A DNA stretch of 64,000 bases from Tritrichomonas musculus (lineage: Eukaryota; Parabasalia; Tritrichomonadida; Tritrichomonadidae): contig JAPFFF010000010.1 of the NCBI GenBank assembly GCA_039105265.1, forward strand, positions 5,518,001-5,582,000, in the 5' to 3' direction. This document shows, piece by piece, positions 18,677 through 28,751 of this stretch. A program made the position numbers and the translations under genes. Within the stretch, counting starts at the first letter, position 1; each line of letters starts with the position of its first letter. The notes beneath the pieces were generated by a model. It had not been told where the DNA came from. It searched no databases and worked only from the letters and a program-made list of their open reading frames with translations.

Positions 18677-21424
18677 TTACTCAACGGAAAACAAGTTTTC
18701 TTTCACAATATCAATAACAGATATCGGCTTCGCCTTAATTTCTTTAATAAATTTGTTTCTTTCTTCTTCTGTTGCAAATAAAGCTGAAGGAGTCACGGCA
18801 GCAATAAAGCCGAAAATCGTTAAGCAAATTGTCATTAATAGTTGTTGCTTTGAAACAAGTCTCTTCTGTAAAAAGTTGCTCCAAAAGTTTGCACTTCCAG
18901 AGTTTGCATAAATTAAGAAACGATTTTCATCAAATGGTTGCACAATAATGACCATTTTGCCTTTCTGTGCGTAAATAGCTAATTCTTCATTACTAATTTC
19001 AAAAGGAGTTTCATTAAAAATGAGTGAAGTAGAAACAACTTCACTAATTTCTGTAGCCTTTGAAAAATTGAGAGATATTAAACCAAGATTGATCGTTCTG
19101 CCATCGTTCATTAACGAATAAAAACGATCAAATAACTCTGATTTTTCATCATTAACATTTTTTCCACTTTTTGAATAGTGAATTAATGGTATTGAAAATT
19201 GTTTGATTGGCGGAATAGAATCAAATTCTTCTAGAACTTTTTCTGAGGGATCTTCTAACTCTTTCAAGTCTTGATATAAGCCACTTTCTACAATGAAATT
19301 AATAAATTTGTTACGAGTAGCTCCTTCTTCTGTGAATTGATTACGAAGATAAATCTTCCTTGAGTGATCAGTGCCTTCTATTTCTTTTTGCCTCTTATCT
19401 TGAAGGATTTTTTCAGTAATTTGTGATAAATCTTCAAATGTTGAAACATATTGACTTTCAAAAATCGATTTATCTTTTTCATTATCTTTTTCTTCGGTAG
19501 ATGGTTCATTTTCAAAATTATTTTCATTTGAATTGTTCTTTTCAAATAATGGATCAAGTTCCCAGAGGAACCTACCTCTAGAATCGCGAACTTCTAGTTC
19601 TTTCTCATTGAAAGTGAATAATGCAACATCAGAAACAAGGAAAGTCTTTGTGGGACCGTTAATTTTTTTCTTATTTTGAATTGCTCTTCCGCTTAACAAT
19701 TTTGCCATATAACGTGAGTGGAGTTTTTCATGTGGTTGCTCTTCATTTAAGGTGACAAGCAATTCAATTAAACTTTTTGCAAATGTATTATCATAAATCA
19801 CATCGCTGTATTTTCCAAGTTGAGCAATAAATATGATGAAAGTAAATACTGCCATTTTAACAGAACGATTATCAGAAACAGTTTGGAGCATTTTTTGAAG
19901 CATATCTAAAAAATCTGATGATTCAATTGATATAAATGGAAGAAATGATGAAAACATTAAATTGAGTGTACTAATAGCTAAATAATCAGATTGGTATAAT
20001 TGAACATAATGCTTTTTAAAGAGTGGGAAATTGTAGCGAGCTTCTATACTGAGGATATTAAATTTGGAAAATAGATTAGTTGAGTTTTCAAAGCATAGTG
20101 AAAGTGCCATCTCTGATATTGTCTTGAATTCACATATTTCAGTGAGAGCCATTGAATAATTTAACCAAAACTTTTGATGTGTAATTTGACTAACATCATT
20201 AAAAACTTCAATCTCTTTGAAAATTTCGTTGATAAATTGAAGTCCAAATTTGTTTTTATTATTTATTAAATGCATACAATGCATTAAGACACTCTCTTTT
20301 ATTTGTGGATTGAAAGATGTAATTGATTTATGGAATACAGCAGTCAATATGGAATTCCATTGAGAGTTTTGTGGAACATAAAAGTATTCCATGATTCTGA
20401 ATAAAGTTTTGAGAATTCGTGCTTGTGGAACCGATAAATTTCCAGATTCAAAAGATTTGAAAATAAAAGCTCCAAAAAGGCCAAAGAAAGTTTCTGCTGG
20501 GAAAAGCGGAACATATACTGATTTTGTGTTATTGCAAGCTTCGATACATTTATTATATAAATTGTTTAATGTTTTTCCTAGTTCATTGAATAAATCCTTA
20601 TTAGCAAAAATAATATCAAGATCAAGTGAATGGATAAATTGTTGTAAATGAAATAGGGAAAGTTCGTCAGGTTGATTATTAAATAACGATGATAAATTTT
20701 TTTCAAATATATTCAAAATAAACGTTCTCCATGAAGAGAGGAAAATCAACAAAGAGCTCCATTTTTTGCAATATTTTTCGAAAAGAGACCAAATTTCGTT
20801 TTTTAATTTAGAATTACAAAACGCACTGAATAAAACATGGTATATTCTACTAAGTAATTTCTTTTGATTTTCTTCTGTAAAATATTTTTGCGCATCATCT
20901 GTTGTTAAAAAATCTGCACATCCAACTAAAACGCGAATTAAAGTGTTGAATGTGTTGTCTTCAAACCAAACTCCAAGTTCCGATTGGTAGAAATCTAAAT
21001 CATCGATAAGAGCTAGAATTAAATTTGTACGAACATCTGGAAAAGTATTATCGCGACGATAATCGAAAACGCATGACATATTTTTAAATATTCTTCGTGC
21101 ATAATCATTTTTTGCTTGTGCATCTGAGAAAAAGTCTTCTTTTGTAAGCCAAAAGCGATATATTTTGAGCGATTTATATAAAGAATCTTCAAAAATGCTT
21201 GGAAATGTTAGACAATAGGAAATAGTTTGAAACATCCAATTTATTTTGGGTAGTGAATTTAAATTTTCGAGAGATCCATCAGGTTTGAAGCATGTAATTG
21301 TTGTATTTGCAATCATGGAGGCAGCATCATTCGAAAAAACTGATAAAATTCCTTCTTCCTCTTCGTTTTTATCAAAAATTCCTGTTTCATAAAGATGATT
21401 TAGATCAAGTTGAATTGCTTCCAT
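18677..21424 (-). CDS. RalGAP/tuberin-like protein with divergent GAP domain
   Basis: 915 residues, mostly helical repeats. The N-terminus (FEDSLYKSLKIYRFWLTKED at about 77-96) recalls the N-terminal region of RalGAP alpha/beta subunits. The C-terminal 200 residues (VSTSLIFNETPF, then GKMVIIVQPFDENRFLIYAN) fit a Rap/Ran-GAP fold. The catalytic KRHIGND-type segment with its Asn thumb is not recognisable, which would suit a RalGAP-beta-like non-catalytic partner. RalGAP complexes inactivate Ral/Rheb-type small GTPases in vesicle traffic and TOR control (family knowledge). A basic-acidic linker (about 640-690) precedes the GAP-like part. The promoter region contains AAACTTTTTGTTAAC about 30 bp upstream. 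Family call is moderate. Confidence 0.55.
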   Translation of the reverse strand: MEAIQLDLNHLYETGIFDKNEEEEGILSVFSNDAASMIANTTITCFKPDGSLENLNSLPKINWMFQTISYCLTFPSIFEDSLYKSLKIYRFWLTKEDFFSDAQAKNDYARRIFKNMSCVFDYRRDNTFPDVRTNLILALIDDLDFYQSELGVWFEDNTFNTLIRVLVGCADFLTTDDAQKYFTEENQKKLLSRIYHVLFSAFCNSKLKNEIWSLFEKYCKKWSSLLIFLSSWRTFILNIFEKNLSSLFNNQPDELSLFHLQQFIHSLDLDIIFANKDLFNELGKTLNNLYNKCIEACNNTKSVYVPLFPAETFFGLFGAFIFKSFESGNLSVPQARILKTLFRIMEYFYVPQNSQWNSILTAVFHKSITSFNPQIKESVLMHCMHLINNKNKFGLQFINEIFKEIEVFNDVSQITHQKFWLNYSMALTEICEFKTISEMALSLCFENSTNLFSKFNILSIEARYNFPLFKKHYVQLYQSDYLAISTLNLMFSSFLPFISIESSDFLDMLQKMLQTVSDNRSVKMAVFTFIIFIAQLGKYSDVIYDNTFAKSLIELLVTLNEEQPHEKLHSRYMAKLLSGRAIQNKKKINGPTKTFLVSDVALFTFNEKELEVRDSRGRFLWELDPLFEKNNSNENNFENEPSTEEKDNEKDKSIFESQYVSTFEDLSQITEKILQDKRQKEIEGTDHSRKIYLRNQFTEEGATRNKFINFIVESGLYQDLKELEDPSEKVLEEFDSIPPIKQFSIPLIHYSKSGKNVNDEKSELFDRFYSLMNDGRTINLGLISLNFSKATEISEVVSTSLIFNETPFEISNEELAIYAQKGKMVIIVQPFDENRFLIYANSGSANFWSNFLQKRLVSKQQLLMTICLTIFGFIAAVTPSALFATEEERNKFIKEIKAKPISVIDIVKENLFSVE

Positions 21425-21808
21425 TACAATTCACTAAACAATTGTTAACAAAAAGTTTATCAATTTAAGAAAAATAAGAAAAAAAGTTCAACTTTTTGAT
21501 AATTTATAGAAAAAGTTTATTCATATTAAGAAATGATGAGTTGAACGAATATATAAGTATATATTTCATTGTTAATGTTTATAATAAAAGTATTATCTAT
21601 GTAAACATGTAATATTAAATTATTCTAAACGATATTAATGTTGCTTAATATCAAACAAGAATTCTTTCAAGTTGATTTAATTGATAAACGAAACATGTTC
21701 GATTTCGATATCCTTGTGTGTTCATTTATTCTTGCATTAAAAAAAAAATCATTTAATTAATTTGGTTTCTATATAAGAATATTCTTTATTTAAAATAATA
21801 TCAATTTT
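21425..21808. other. Intergenic, no gene seen
   Basis: AT-rich spacer. The part next to 21424 carries repeated ACTTTTT/AAAAAGT words (about 21450-21520) and is the probable promoter of the RalGAP-like gene. Confidence 0.5.
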
Positions 21809-24800
21809 TTACTTACCAAAGCGCATTAATTTCGGACCAGGAACCTGCGCTCCAATTTCACACATTTCACACACTGAACAAATTTGGCCCTTGAACTGTG
21901 TAGCATAATTAGCACCACAGAACGGACACTGAAGCAACGTTCTTCCTCTGTAAATCGGTTTCATTGACATTGCACAAACAACAAATGGATTTCTTTCATC
22001 AAAATCAATTTTATGTTTATTAGTTGAACCTTTCTGATTACATATTGCTAGCATAGATTGAGCTTGCTTTGCAACTTTTTCTGGAGGAGCCATATCAAGC
22101 AATCTTTGACAAATGGGCTTGCATGTTGCATAATTTTCGCCTTTGGCAGCAACGCGCATTGCTGATTGCAAAACAAGTCTTATATGAGAAGGAATTAATT
22201 TCAAATATGTTAAATAAGTTGCCAATTCAATTTGGCGTCCAACTGAGTCTTCTTCGCTACTTGAGCTAACATTACCTGCTTCTGATTTTCGCTTCAATTC
22301 AAGATTAACACCTAAGCAGTAATTTCTAGCTGTTTCAAGGGATTCTCGAAGTTTTTGTTCTTCTTCATGGGTGTTGCAAGTTGAAACAGCAATACGATAC
22401 ATAATAGATAAACATGCTGAACGGCAATCAGTAAACTTTCCTCTTGAAAAGAAAGATAGTGCTGATTTAGTGAGTTCTTCAACAATTGAAACTTGTGAAG
22501 GGGTTGATGGGTATGGTTGGTTACGTAAAGATACTGAAAGAGGAGTAATCATATATGAATTTAAAAAGTTTGTTGGAATGCAAGCATTTGAGCTTACATA
22601 TACTTCTGTAAAGATGTCTCGTAGTGGTTCTGCGTTTTTGAGAGCAATTGTGCGTTGAAGAAATGCTAATGCATCTGAGAAATGACCAGAAGCGCATAAG
22701 TCGCCAGCTGTATTTGCATATGATGACCACTTTTCCCAAAGGGAAGTCCCTCTCGTTGGAGGAACAAAATCATTTTCATTCTTTGCAGCATTTAACATTT
22801 CCTTCTCATTTATATCAAGGTCAATCTTCCAACCATCATTTTCATCATCGCTACCATTTTTATCATTTGTATCGTCATTGAATATATCATCTTTTTCATC
22901 CTTCATTGCCTCAAGTACATCATCATCTGACCATCCTGCTATTTCCTCATCATCGATATTTATTAAATTGTTGGCTGCACTTCCTTCTCCGAAAAGTGAA
23001 GTCGTGGTATTCAATGCAGGCCAATCAGATAAAACAGGCAAACCGGTTTCTATTTTCATTGTTGGGGAATTTGACGTTTCATCTTCTTCAAAAGTAATGT
23101 TTGGAAGAGCCTGTTCAAGAAACTTTGAAATGGATGAATCATCGTTGGACCAAATATAATGTTCGAGTGATTTGGTTTGCTTAGATAATTTTGATAATTT
23201 TTCAGATTCGCCTGATATCAAATAAAGAAAAGCAAGTGATTCAGTATCTTTTGCTTTCTTCAATGATTGTTCTGCTTTTTCAAAAAGTCCGGCTTCAATC
23301 AAGCTAGAAGCTAATATTTTGTGATATTTTGGATCATTTAATTCATCAGCAGCTTCGGACGCCGTCTTAAAATCAGATGATTTCAAAGACATTTCAAACT
23401 TTGTCTTTGGATCTCTTGCTAAAGAAGCAGCTATATCGTATCTTTGGTTATCTGCTGCAAATTCCATAATTGCCTGTCCTATTGGAGGATTTTCTTTAAT
23501 AATTCGTTTAGCCACGTCTTCGTTATGACTTTGAATCAAGGCTGATTTTAGTTTAACTTCACTCATCTCAATTTCACGTTTAAAAAGAATTCCATCGCGA
23601 GTTATGAACCAAGCAGTGCTATTTTGAGCTTTAATTATATATAATACTCTTGGTAAAGAACAAACTACGCCACTTGCATTTTTAACAATATATTTCAAGT
23701 GGCTTCTTGTTGTGTACAAAACCGATGAGCCATTGAAACAGCAGCTTTTAATTTTTGATGATTCGTTGAAAATTGAGTGTTGTGTAAGATCTGCTTTGGC
23801 AGTTAAAATTGATGACGAACTTCTTACGCAAATATTTTCTTTAGAATCGTCAAAAGTGACGCTTTTCGCATTCATGAAATTAATTTCAGAAATAACTGTA
23901 GATCGAACGACATCGAATAGAATAATGCTTGTTCTTGTAGCTAAATAAACACGTTGTTGAGTTCCGGCGAAAATTCTGCTTGTATATGGAATTGACAATT
24001 GTCGTGGAACTGAATTTCCAGCAGCAAGAACATTACTTAACTCTTTGACCAAGAGTTTATCCTTGGAATGGCTTAATGAAACAAAAGATGATCGTGAAAG
24101 CCAAACTGCCATGCTACCTTCTATTGGAGTAATTGGATTTTTCAAATGAACATCGACGATTTCGCTAACATCTTCTCCCTTTGTAGCATCAGAATAGCAA
24201 ACAAGCGCAAGTGATCGACTACTGTTCCAGCTAAGTGATTTAATATCTTGATGACGATGAGTTACGATTGGTTTTTCTGTTTCTTTTGAGATGACGTCAA
24301 CAATATGGAGTTCATCACCTTGGGTCCAGAGAACACTATTACCTTGAACATCAAATGGTGGTCTTTCTTTAGCAAATTTTAGAAGGACAAATCCTCGATC
24401 ATGACCAGCTGCAATGAGAGCATCTTTTGGATGGCATGCGACGCACCAGAAACGAGAGACGGGAATTTCATATTTTGCGATTTGTTGATTGGTTGAAATG
24501 TCAAATACTCTTAAAGTTGAATCTTCTGATACCGAAACAAAGTTGGAAGTTGCAGGATGAACAGCTATTGCTGTAACTGGACTATAATGAACATGTATAG
24601 TATTTATTAGCATGGCTTCATCATTTATAATATTATATATCTTGATTTGCGAATCTTCACCACATGAGAAAAGTCGATTTCCTGATTGATCCCATGCAAC
24701 ACAGTTAGCTCCATCTGGATGTTCTTCAAGTTCAGATGTAAGAACCGACGGATCATCCATAGATAAAAAGGATGCGTCAACATCTTTCGACATAGATGAA

Positions 24801-25312
24801 TTAAAAAGAGAGCTGACATTAAAAACACGTACACAGTCATCGAGTGAAGCGGTTGCAACAAGAGGTTTTTGAGGGTTAAAGCGAGCGCACATAACAAAAT
24901 AAGTATGTTCTTCTAGCACTGCAACGCAGCATCGACTTTGCCAATTCCATATACGCGCTGTTGAATCATCGGAGGAAGATATTAATAATGGATAAACTGA
25001 ATGAAATTCGACTGATCTTATATAATCGGTATGTCCAGTTAATGTAAAAAGTTTCATTTTGCGCTGATAATTGTATACTATAACATCGTAATTATCTGTC
25101 CCACATGCAAAAAGTGGTTGTGTTGGATGAAAAGCAACACATCGAACAGGCACATTTTCGTTTGTTACATTATAGCAATAAAGTTCAACGCCAATATCAT
25201 AATCATACAAGTGAATTGTACCAGTATGAGTACTATATAATATCCATGGTCTGCTTGGGTGAAAAACAATTCCCTTAACTCGAGAATCTTCGATATCTAG
25301 TTTCACTTGCAT
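21809..25312 (-). CDS. COPA: Coatomer subunit alpha
   Basis: 1,167 residues, close to the usual length (about 1,200). The N-terminal WD40 propeller is well conserved (FHPSRPWILYSTHTGTIHLY at 17-36; SSDDSTARIWNWQ; HTYFVMCARFNP). A second propeller/coatomer WD-associated region follows to about residue 780, then an acidic linker (IDDEEIAGWSDDDVLEAMKD) typical of alpha-COP. The C-terminal domain (about 860-1167) ends with FDERNPFVVCAMSMKPIYRG and two zinc-binding-like CxxC pairs (CPFC, CSVC), the epsilon-COP binding end. It is part of the COPI coat that recognises dilysine cargo in Golgi-ER retrieval. Single exon, complete, start ATG at 25312. Confidence 0.96.
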   Translation of the reverse strand: MQVKLDIEDSRVKGIVFHPSRPWILYSTHTGTIHLYDYDIGVELYCYNVTNENVPVRCVAFHPTQPLFACGTDNYDVIVYNYQRKMKLFTLTGHTDYIRSVEFHSVYPLLISSSDDSTARIWNWQSRCCVAVLEEHTYFVMCARFNPQKPLVATASLDDCVRVFNVSSLFNSSMSKDVDASFLSMDDPSVLTSELEEHPDGANCVAWDQSGNRLFSCGEDSQIKIYNIINDEAMLINTIHVHYSPVTAIAVHPATSNFVSVSEDSTLRVFDISTNQQIAKYEIPVSRFWCVACHPKDALIAAGHDRGFVLLKFAKERPPFDVQGNSVLWTQGDELHIVDVISKETEKPIVTHRHQDIKSLSWNSSRSLALVCYSDATKGEDVSEIVDVHLKNPITPIEGSMAVWLSRSSFVSLSHSKDKLLVKELSNVLAAGNSVPRQLSIPYTSRIFAGTQQRVYLATRTSIILFDVVRSTVISEINFMNAKSVTFDDSKENICVRSSSSILTAKADLTQHSIFNESSKIKSCCFNGSSVLYTTRSHLKYIVKNASGVVCSLPRVLYIIKAQNSTAWFITRDGILFKREIEMSEVKLKSALIQSHNEDVAKRIIKENPPIGQAIMEFAADNQRYDIAASLARDPKTKFEMSLKSSDFKTASEAADELNDPKYHKILASSLIEAGLFEKAEQSLKKAKDTESLAFLYLISGESEKLSKLSKQTKSLEHYIWSNDDSSISKFLEQALPNITFEEDETSNSPTMKIETGLPVLSDWPALNTTTSLFGEGSAANNLINIDDEEIAGWSDDDVLEAMKDEKDDIFNDDTNDKNGSDDENDGWKIDLDINEKEMLNAAKNENDFVPPTRGTSLWEKWSSYANTAGDLCASGHFSDALAFLQRTIALKNAEPLRDIFTEVYVSSNACIPTNFLNSYMITPLSVSLRNQPYPSTPSQVSIVEELTKSALSFFSRGKFTDCRSACLSIMYRIAVSTCNTHEEEQKLRESLETARNYCLGVNLELKRKSEAGNVSSSSEEDSVGRQIELATYLTYLKLIPSHIRLVLQSAMRVAAKGENYATCKPICQRLLDMAPPEKVAKQAQSMLAICNQKGSTNKHKIDFDERNPFVVCAMSMKPIYRGRTLLQCPFCGANYATQFKGQICSVCEMCEIGAQVPGPKLMRFGK

Positions 25313-25521
25313 TTGAAATAGGTTTGACCAAACAATGATACAAAATTATTGTGAAGAAAATTTTTGATAAATATTGCTAAAAAGCAAGAGTTGTTAAATT
25401 AATTAATTGATTTTTAATAGCGATACAATATTATATAAAAATAAAAAGATAAAAATATGAATATATAATGAAAAACATAATATATTCCAATAAGAACAAA
25501 TTAACAAAACTCAAGAAAGCA

Positions 25522-26817
25522 TTACAAATCAGACAAGTGGGTCATTTTCCTGAGTTCATATCTCTTTTCCTGCTCTCTGTTGAATGCTTGAAGAGTTTCT
25601 TCGAGCTTCTGATTATGTACGTCTGATTCAAGATGCACGAATGCATGTTCTATGCCTTCAACTCTTTCAAGTCTCTTTTGTAATGAATCAGCAACCCAAA
25701 ATGCTGATTCACTCGGAATTTTGTTTGATACTATAATATGAACTTCTGCGAAATAGTTTGGACCAATCTGATATGAAACAACATTTGATACGCCTTTGAT
25801 CAAAGGATGGTGATGAGCAGCGACATATGTAAGATTACGAATGATATCTGATGGAGCAATCATCCCAATTAACATTTTGGCATTTTCTACTGCATTTTCA
25901 GCCCAAGAATTGAGAACAAATAAAGCAATAATCAATCCACCAGCAGAGTCCATCCACCAATAAAAGTGGTCTCCTCCCCAATACATAAAAAGACCAAATG
26001 AATTAGTAAAAACATCATTTCTGTGATCTTCAGCAAGTGTCAATGTTATTGGGTGCCCAAGCCAAGTATATGCTATCCACATGCAAAATTTAACAAAAAT
26101 TGTCATTACCATTACAAAAAGTGCTGTGCCTGTAGTTGGTGGAGCGTGTTCTTTTTCAAGAAGAGAATGAGTACACTGTAAAATAATAAATATAGCACAA
26201 CAACTCATCAAAACTGAAAATACTAAAATTCCAACAGTAGATATGCGAGATTTCCCTACTGGATAAGTGATCTTATCTTCTTCTGTGGTTTTTGAAGTTG
26301 CTGCTGTACATGAAATAATAATGCCAGCAATAATATCAAGGCACGAATCAGCTAAAGATGACATGATTGTATATGATGCTGAAGTTGACATAGCTAGTGC
26401 TTTTGCGATAAGTAACATAAAATTCAATCCAAATGAGCAATATGTTGCACAGCGAATACAAAAATTGACTTCGTTCTTATCTTCAACTTCTTCATTCAAG
26501 TCGAGTGGTTCATTAAGTTTATCCATCATATCAATCCATTCATTTACTGAATGATAATAATTTCTAATTTGATGATTTTGACGGTAATTTCTGATAAAGT
26601 TATCTTCATTTTGATTAATAGCAGCTGACATTTCTTCGAGCGATGATGATGGAACGAGACTATGATAAGAATCGTACGAAAGAGAAATTTCTGGTAAAGT
26701 TTGAGTGGATGATTTAAGAGAACAGTCTGGGCAAACAGGAAGTAATTTTATATTCTCAGCTGAATTGGAGCAAAAATGACAAACTTTTTTATTTCCATTA
26801 TCTTCTTCTTCACTCAT
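25522..26817 (-). CDS. Cation diffusion facilitator, Mn-type (MTP8-11 class)
   Basis: 431 residues with a cytosolic N-terminus carrying two CxxC pairs (C13/C16 and C29/C32), a small zinc-ribbon-like knuckle unusual for CDF proteins. Six membrane segments follow (about 122-320) and a C-terminal cytosolic ferredoxin-like domain (ISYQIGPNYFAEVHIIVS-like, about 335-410). Transport-site residues are DSCLD (D157, D161) in TM2 and DHRND (D264, D268) in TM5. The DxxxD pair in both helices marks the manganese-type CDF group rather than Zn-CDF (HxxxD/DxxxD). It would export Mn2+ from cytosol to a secretory compartment. An AAAAAGTTTTC word precedes the start by about 30 bp. Confidence 0.88.
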   Translation of the reverse strand: MSEEEDNGNKKVCHFCSNSAENIKLLPVCPDCSLKSSTQTLPEISLSYDSYHSLVPSSSLEEMSAAINQNEDNFIRNYRQNHQIRNYYHSVNEWIDMMDKLNEPLDLNEEVEDKNEVNFCIRCATYCSFGLNFMLLIAKALAMSTSASYTIMSSLADSCLDIIAGIIISCTAATSKTTEEDKITYPVGKSRISTVGILVFSVLMSCCAIFIILQCTHSLLEKEHAPPTTGTALFVMVMTIFVKFCMWIAYTWLGHPITLTLAEDHRNDVFTNSFGLFMYWGGDHFYWWMDSAGGLIIALFVLNSWAENAVENAKMLIGMIAPSDIIRNLTYVAAHHHPLIKGVSNVVSYQIGPNYFAEVHIIVSNKIPSESAFWVADSLQKRLERVEGIEHAFVHLESDVHNQKLEETLQAFNREQEKRYELRKMTHLSDL

Positions 26818-27329
26818 TGAAAAATTTTAGAAAATTTCAGAAGAAAACTTTTTATAACTGAAAAAAATCTGTTTAATAATTAGCACGACTACCTCTTAAA
26901 ATATTGAATTATCTTTATATCAAAACATTTTTCTTTTATATAAATAGTAAAATAGCAATAATTTTATTTTAAATAAAATAAAAAATAGTATTTTATTTAT
27001 CCAAAAACCTTTCTTCTGTTTGATAAAATACGGCTATTTGGTCGTTCATTGAATAGTTTATTTTACAAAACTTCTACGGCGCACGGCAAAAGTGCAAACT
27101 TTTTGAATACTTTACCTAAAAAAAACTTCATGTACGGCATACGGCCGAAAAGAATATATATCCAATGTTAAATAAATTTTTTATCCCTTGCAAATCTTCC
27201 ACCTGAAGCATAAATATCATCAAAAGCATATTAAAAGAAGGAATTTTTATCTAATTTTGTTTGATCAAATAATACAGATATGGTAGGAAAAGGCTCTGTA
27301 TTCTTGCCTTTCCTTACAACTATTGTAAG
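26818..27329. other. Intergenic, no gene seen
   Basis: Promoter side of the CDF gene, then AT-rich sequence. A small GC-richer patch (27080-27160; ACGGCGCACGGC and TACGGCATACGGCCG) resembles none of the neighbours and may belong to a decayed element. Confidence 0.4.
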
Positions 27330-27770
27330 CACAATGAAAAGTGGGGAATGATTGGAATGAACTTTGGCAAAGTCGTCATGAAAGTTGATCTCAGCTATGC
27401 CGAAAGAGTCGTCATGAAAGTTGTTGGAGAAACATCCAAGATTCTTTTTTGGCTAATTTGTCAAATGGATAAGCGCCATCGGCCGAATCATTGACAATAA
27501 AATATATAATGAAGACTGTCCCTCATTCATTGGAAGTGTCGATGCTACCGTTCAGCTCATTTCAAGACCAAAGCATGCACAAAAATCATATTATTCTGGA
27601 AAGCATAAGATACACTGCATCAAAATACAGGCCTTTGTTTCTCCAACAGGCCAATTGATTCATTGCTCCAAGTAGTATAAAGGAGTCAGTTTCCTTAAGC
27701 CCTACAGGCTCACGTCAACACGAACTCCTGCAAGTACTTCACCCCTGACCACTATTTAGTAAACTAGATG
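27330..27770 (+). mobile_element. Relic of a DDE-type DNA transposon (DDE_Tnp_4/Harbinger-like)
   Basis: The plus frame from about 27481 reads SFIGSVDATVQLISRPKH, then SYYSGKHKIHCIKIQAFVSP and GQLIHCS. This is the signature around the first catalytic Asp of DDE_Tnp_4-type transposases (G.xD.T...I.RP...YYSGK.K.H..K.Q.). A TAG follows directly after HCSK, and the later catalytic Asp and Glu segments are absent. The 5' part (27330-27470) contains a local duplication of GTCGTCATGAAAGTTG and frame changes. No terminal repeats recognised. A dead DNA transposon fragment, more GC-rich than its surroundings. Confidence 0.75.
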
Positions 27771-27774
27771 GGGA

Positions 27775-28163
27775 ACTTAAGCCGTTTAGAGGTTGTTGAT
27801 AGCTAGGAGGTAGTTATTGTTGGTAATATTGTTGTTGATTGTAGTTGGGAGGTAGTGTTTGTTGAATATTTGTTGTTCGATCTGATGGATTTAGTTGTTG
27901 ATAGTTAGGAGTTAACGCTTGTTGATAATATTGTTGTTGTTGTGATAATATAGTTGTTGTTGATTGCCAGGGCAGGTAGACGTTCTCATTGGTGTTAGAT
28001 CAGATTGATCAGATAGATCTAGTAAAGATTCCAGTGGGCTTGCTACATCGGAAGGGGAATTATAGCCTGCATCAAAGGTTTCTTCAGTAAGTATGATGTT
28101 ACCTGAGAGCTCTTGCATTATTAAAAAATGATTGATAATTGGTCTCATCACCTGAGTATTCAA
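27775..28163 (-). pseudogene. Q/N-rich gene fragment
   Basis: Minus-strand frame from ATG 28163 reads MNTQVMRPIINHFLIMQELS, then a Ser/Asp-rich stretch (SPLESLLDLSDQSD) and NQQQ. A +1 shift then opens a long Q/Y/P-rich stretch (QQQQYYQQALTPNYQQLNPS, IQQTLPPNYNQQQYYQQ) that hits TAA and resumes with LPPSYQQPLNG. The CAA/TTGTTG tract is repetitive, which explains slippage. It abuts the transposase relic, and the end of a protein may have been lost to that insertion. Family unknown. Confidence 0.5.
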
Positions 28164-28751
28164 AAAATAATAGTTTTTTTTTAATTGACATGATGAACTC
28201 TTTCTATTAAAAAATATTTTTAATTATAAATTCCAATGTTTTGCATGCTAAATTTAAATATATATTATTTAAATATATATTATTTAAATAATATGAATAT
28301 ATAAAATATATATAAAATAATTTTTGACTAATAAAAAAAAATCACAAAAATTAATTTCTTTTAAAAAATATGATTTTAAAAGAAAACTTTTTGACCAAGG
28401 ACATCATTTCTTTTATTTTCTTTATTTTTTCATCGATATAAAATAAGCTTTCATTGCTACTTCAAATTGATCTCAAAAATTTAAATCTGTTCAAAGAATT
28501 TGTTTGAAAACATGAACGGTAAAAACTTTTTTGTTAATGTAAATAAAAATTTAAAAAATGTATTTATTTCGAACAAACATTTTTTTTATTAATAATTTAT
28601 TAAATAATAAACTTTGAAATAATTATTAACAAATATTGCAATTTTTATAAAATCAAAAATATAAAAATTCATAGAGTTTTTATTAAAACTTTTTTACTTT
28701 TTAAAAATTTTCAACGTAGAGGTGAATTGAACGTTTTTTGATTTTGTGGGA
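28164..28751. other. Intergenic with promoter of the next gene
   Basis: Very AT-rich. A local repeat of ATATATTATTTAAAT lies at 28258-28300. Directly upstream of the next ATG are AAAACTTTTTTACTTTTT and TTTTCAACGTAGAGG. Confidence 0.5.

Noticed and set aside
22069-23159. Plus-strand frames over coatomer alpha
   Set aside because: No codon or motif support; they lie opposite a well-conserved gene.
28258-28310. ATATATTATTTAAAT repeats as a transposon end
   Set aside because: Only simple AT repeat; no inverted partner or target duplication found.
28746-28751. Upstream GTG as start of the giant gene
   Set aside because: An ATG two codons later is available and eukaryotic initiation at GTG is unlikely.
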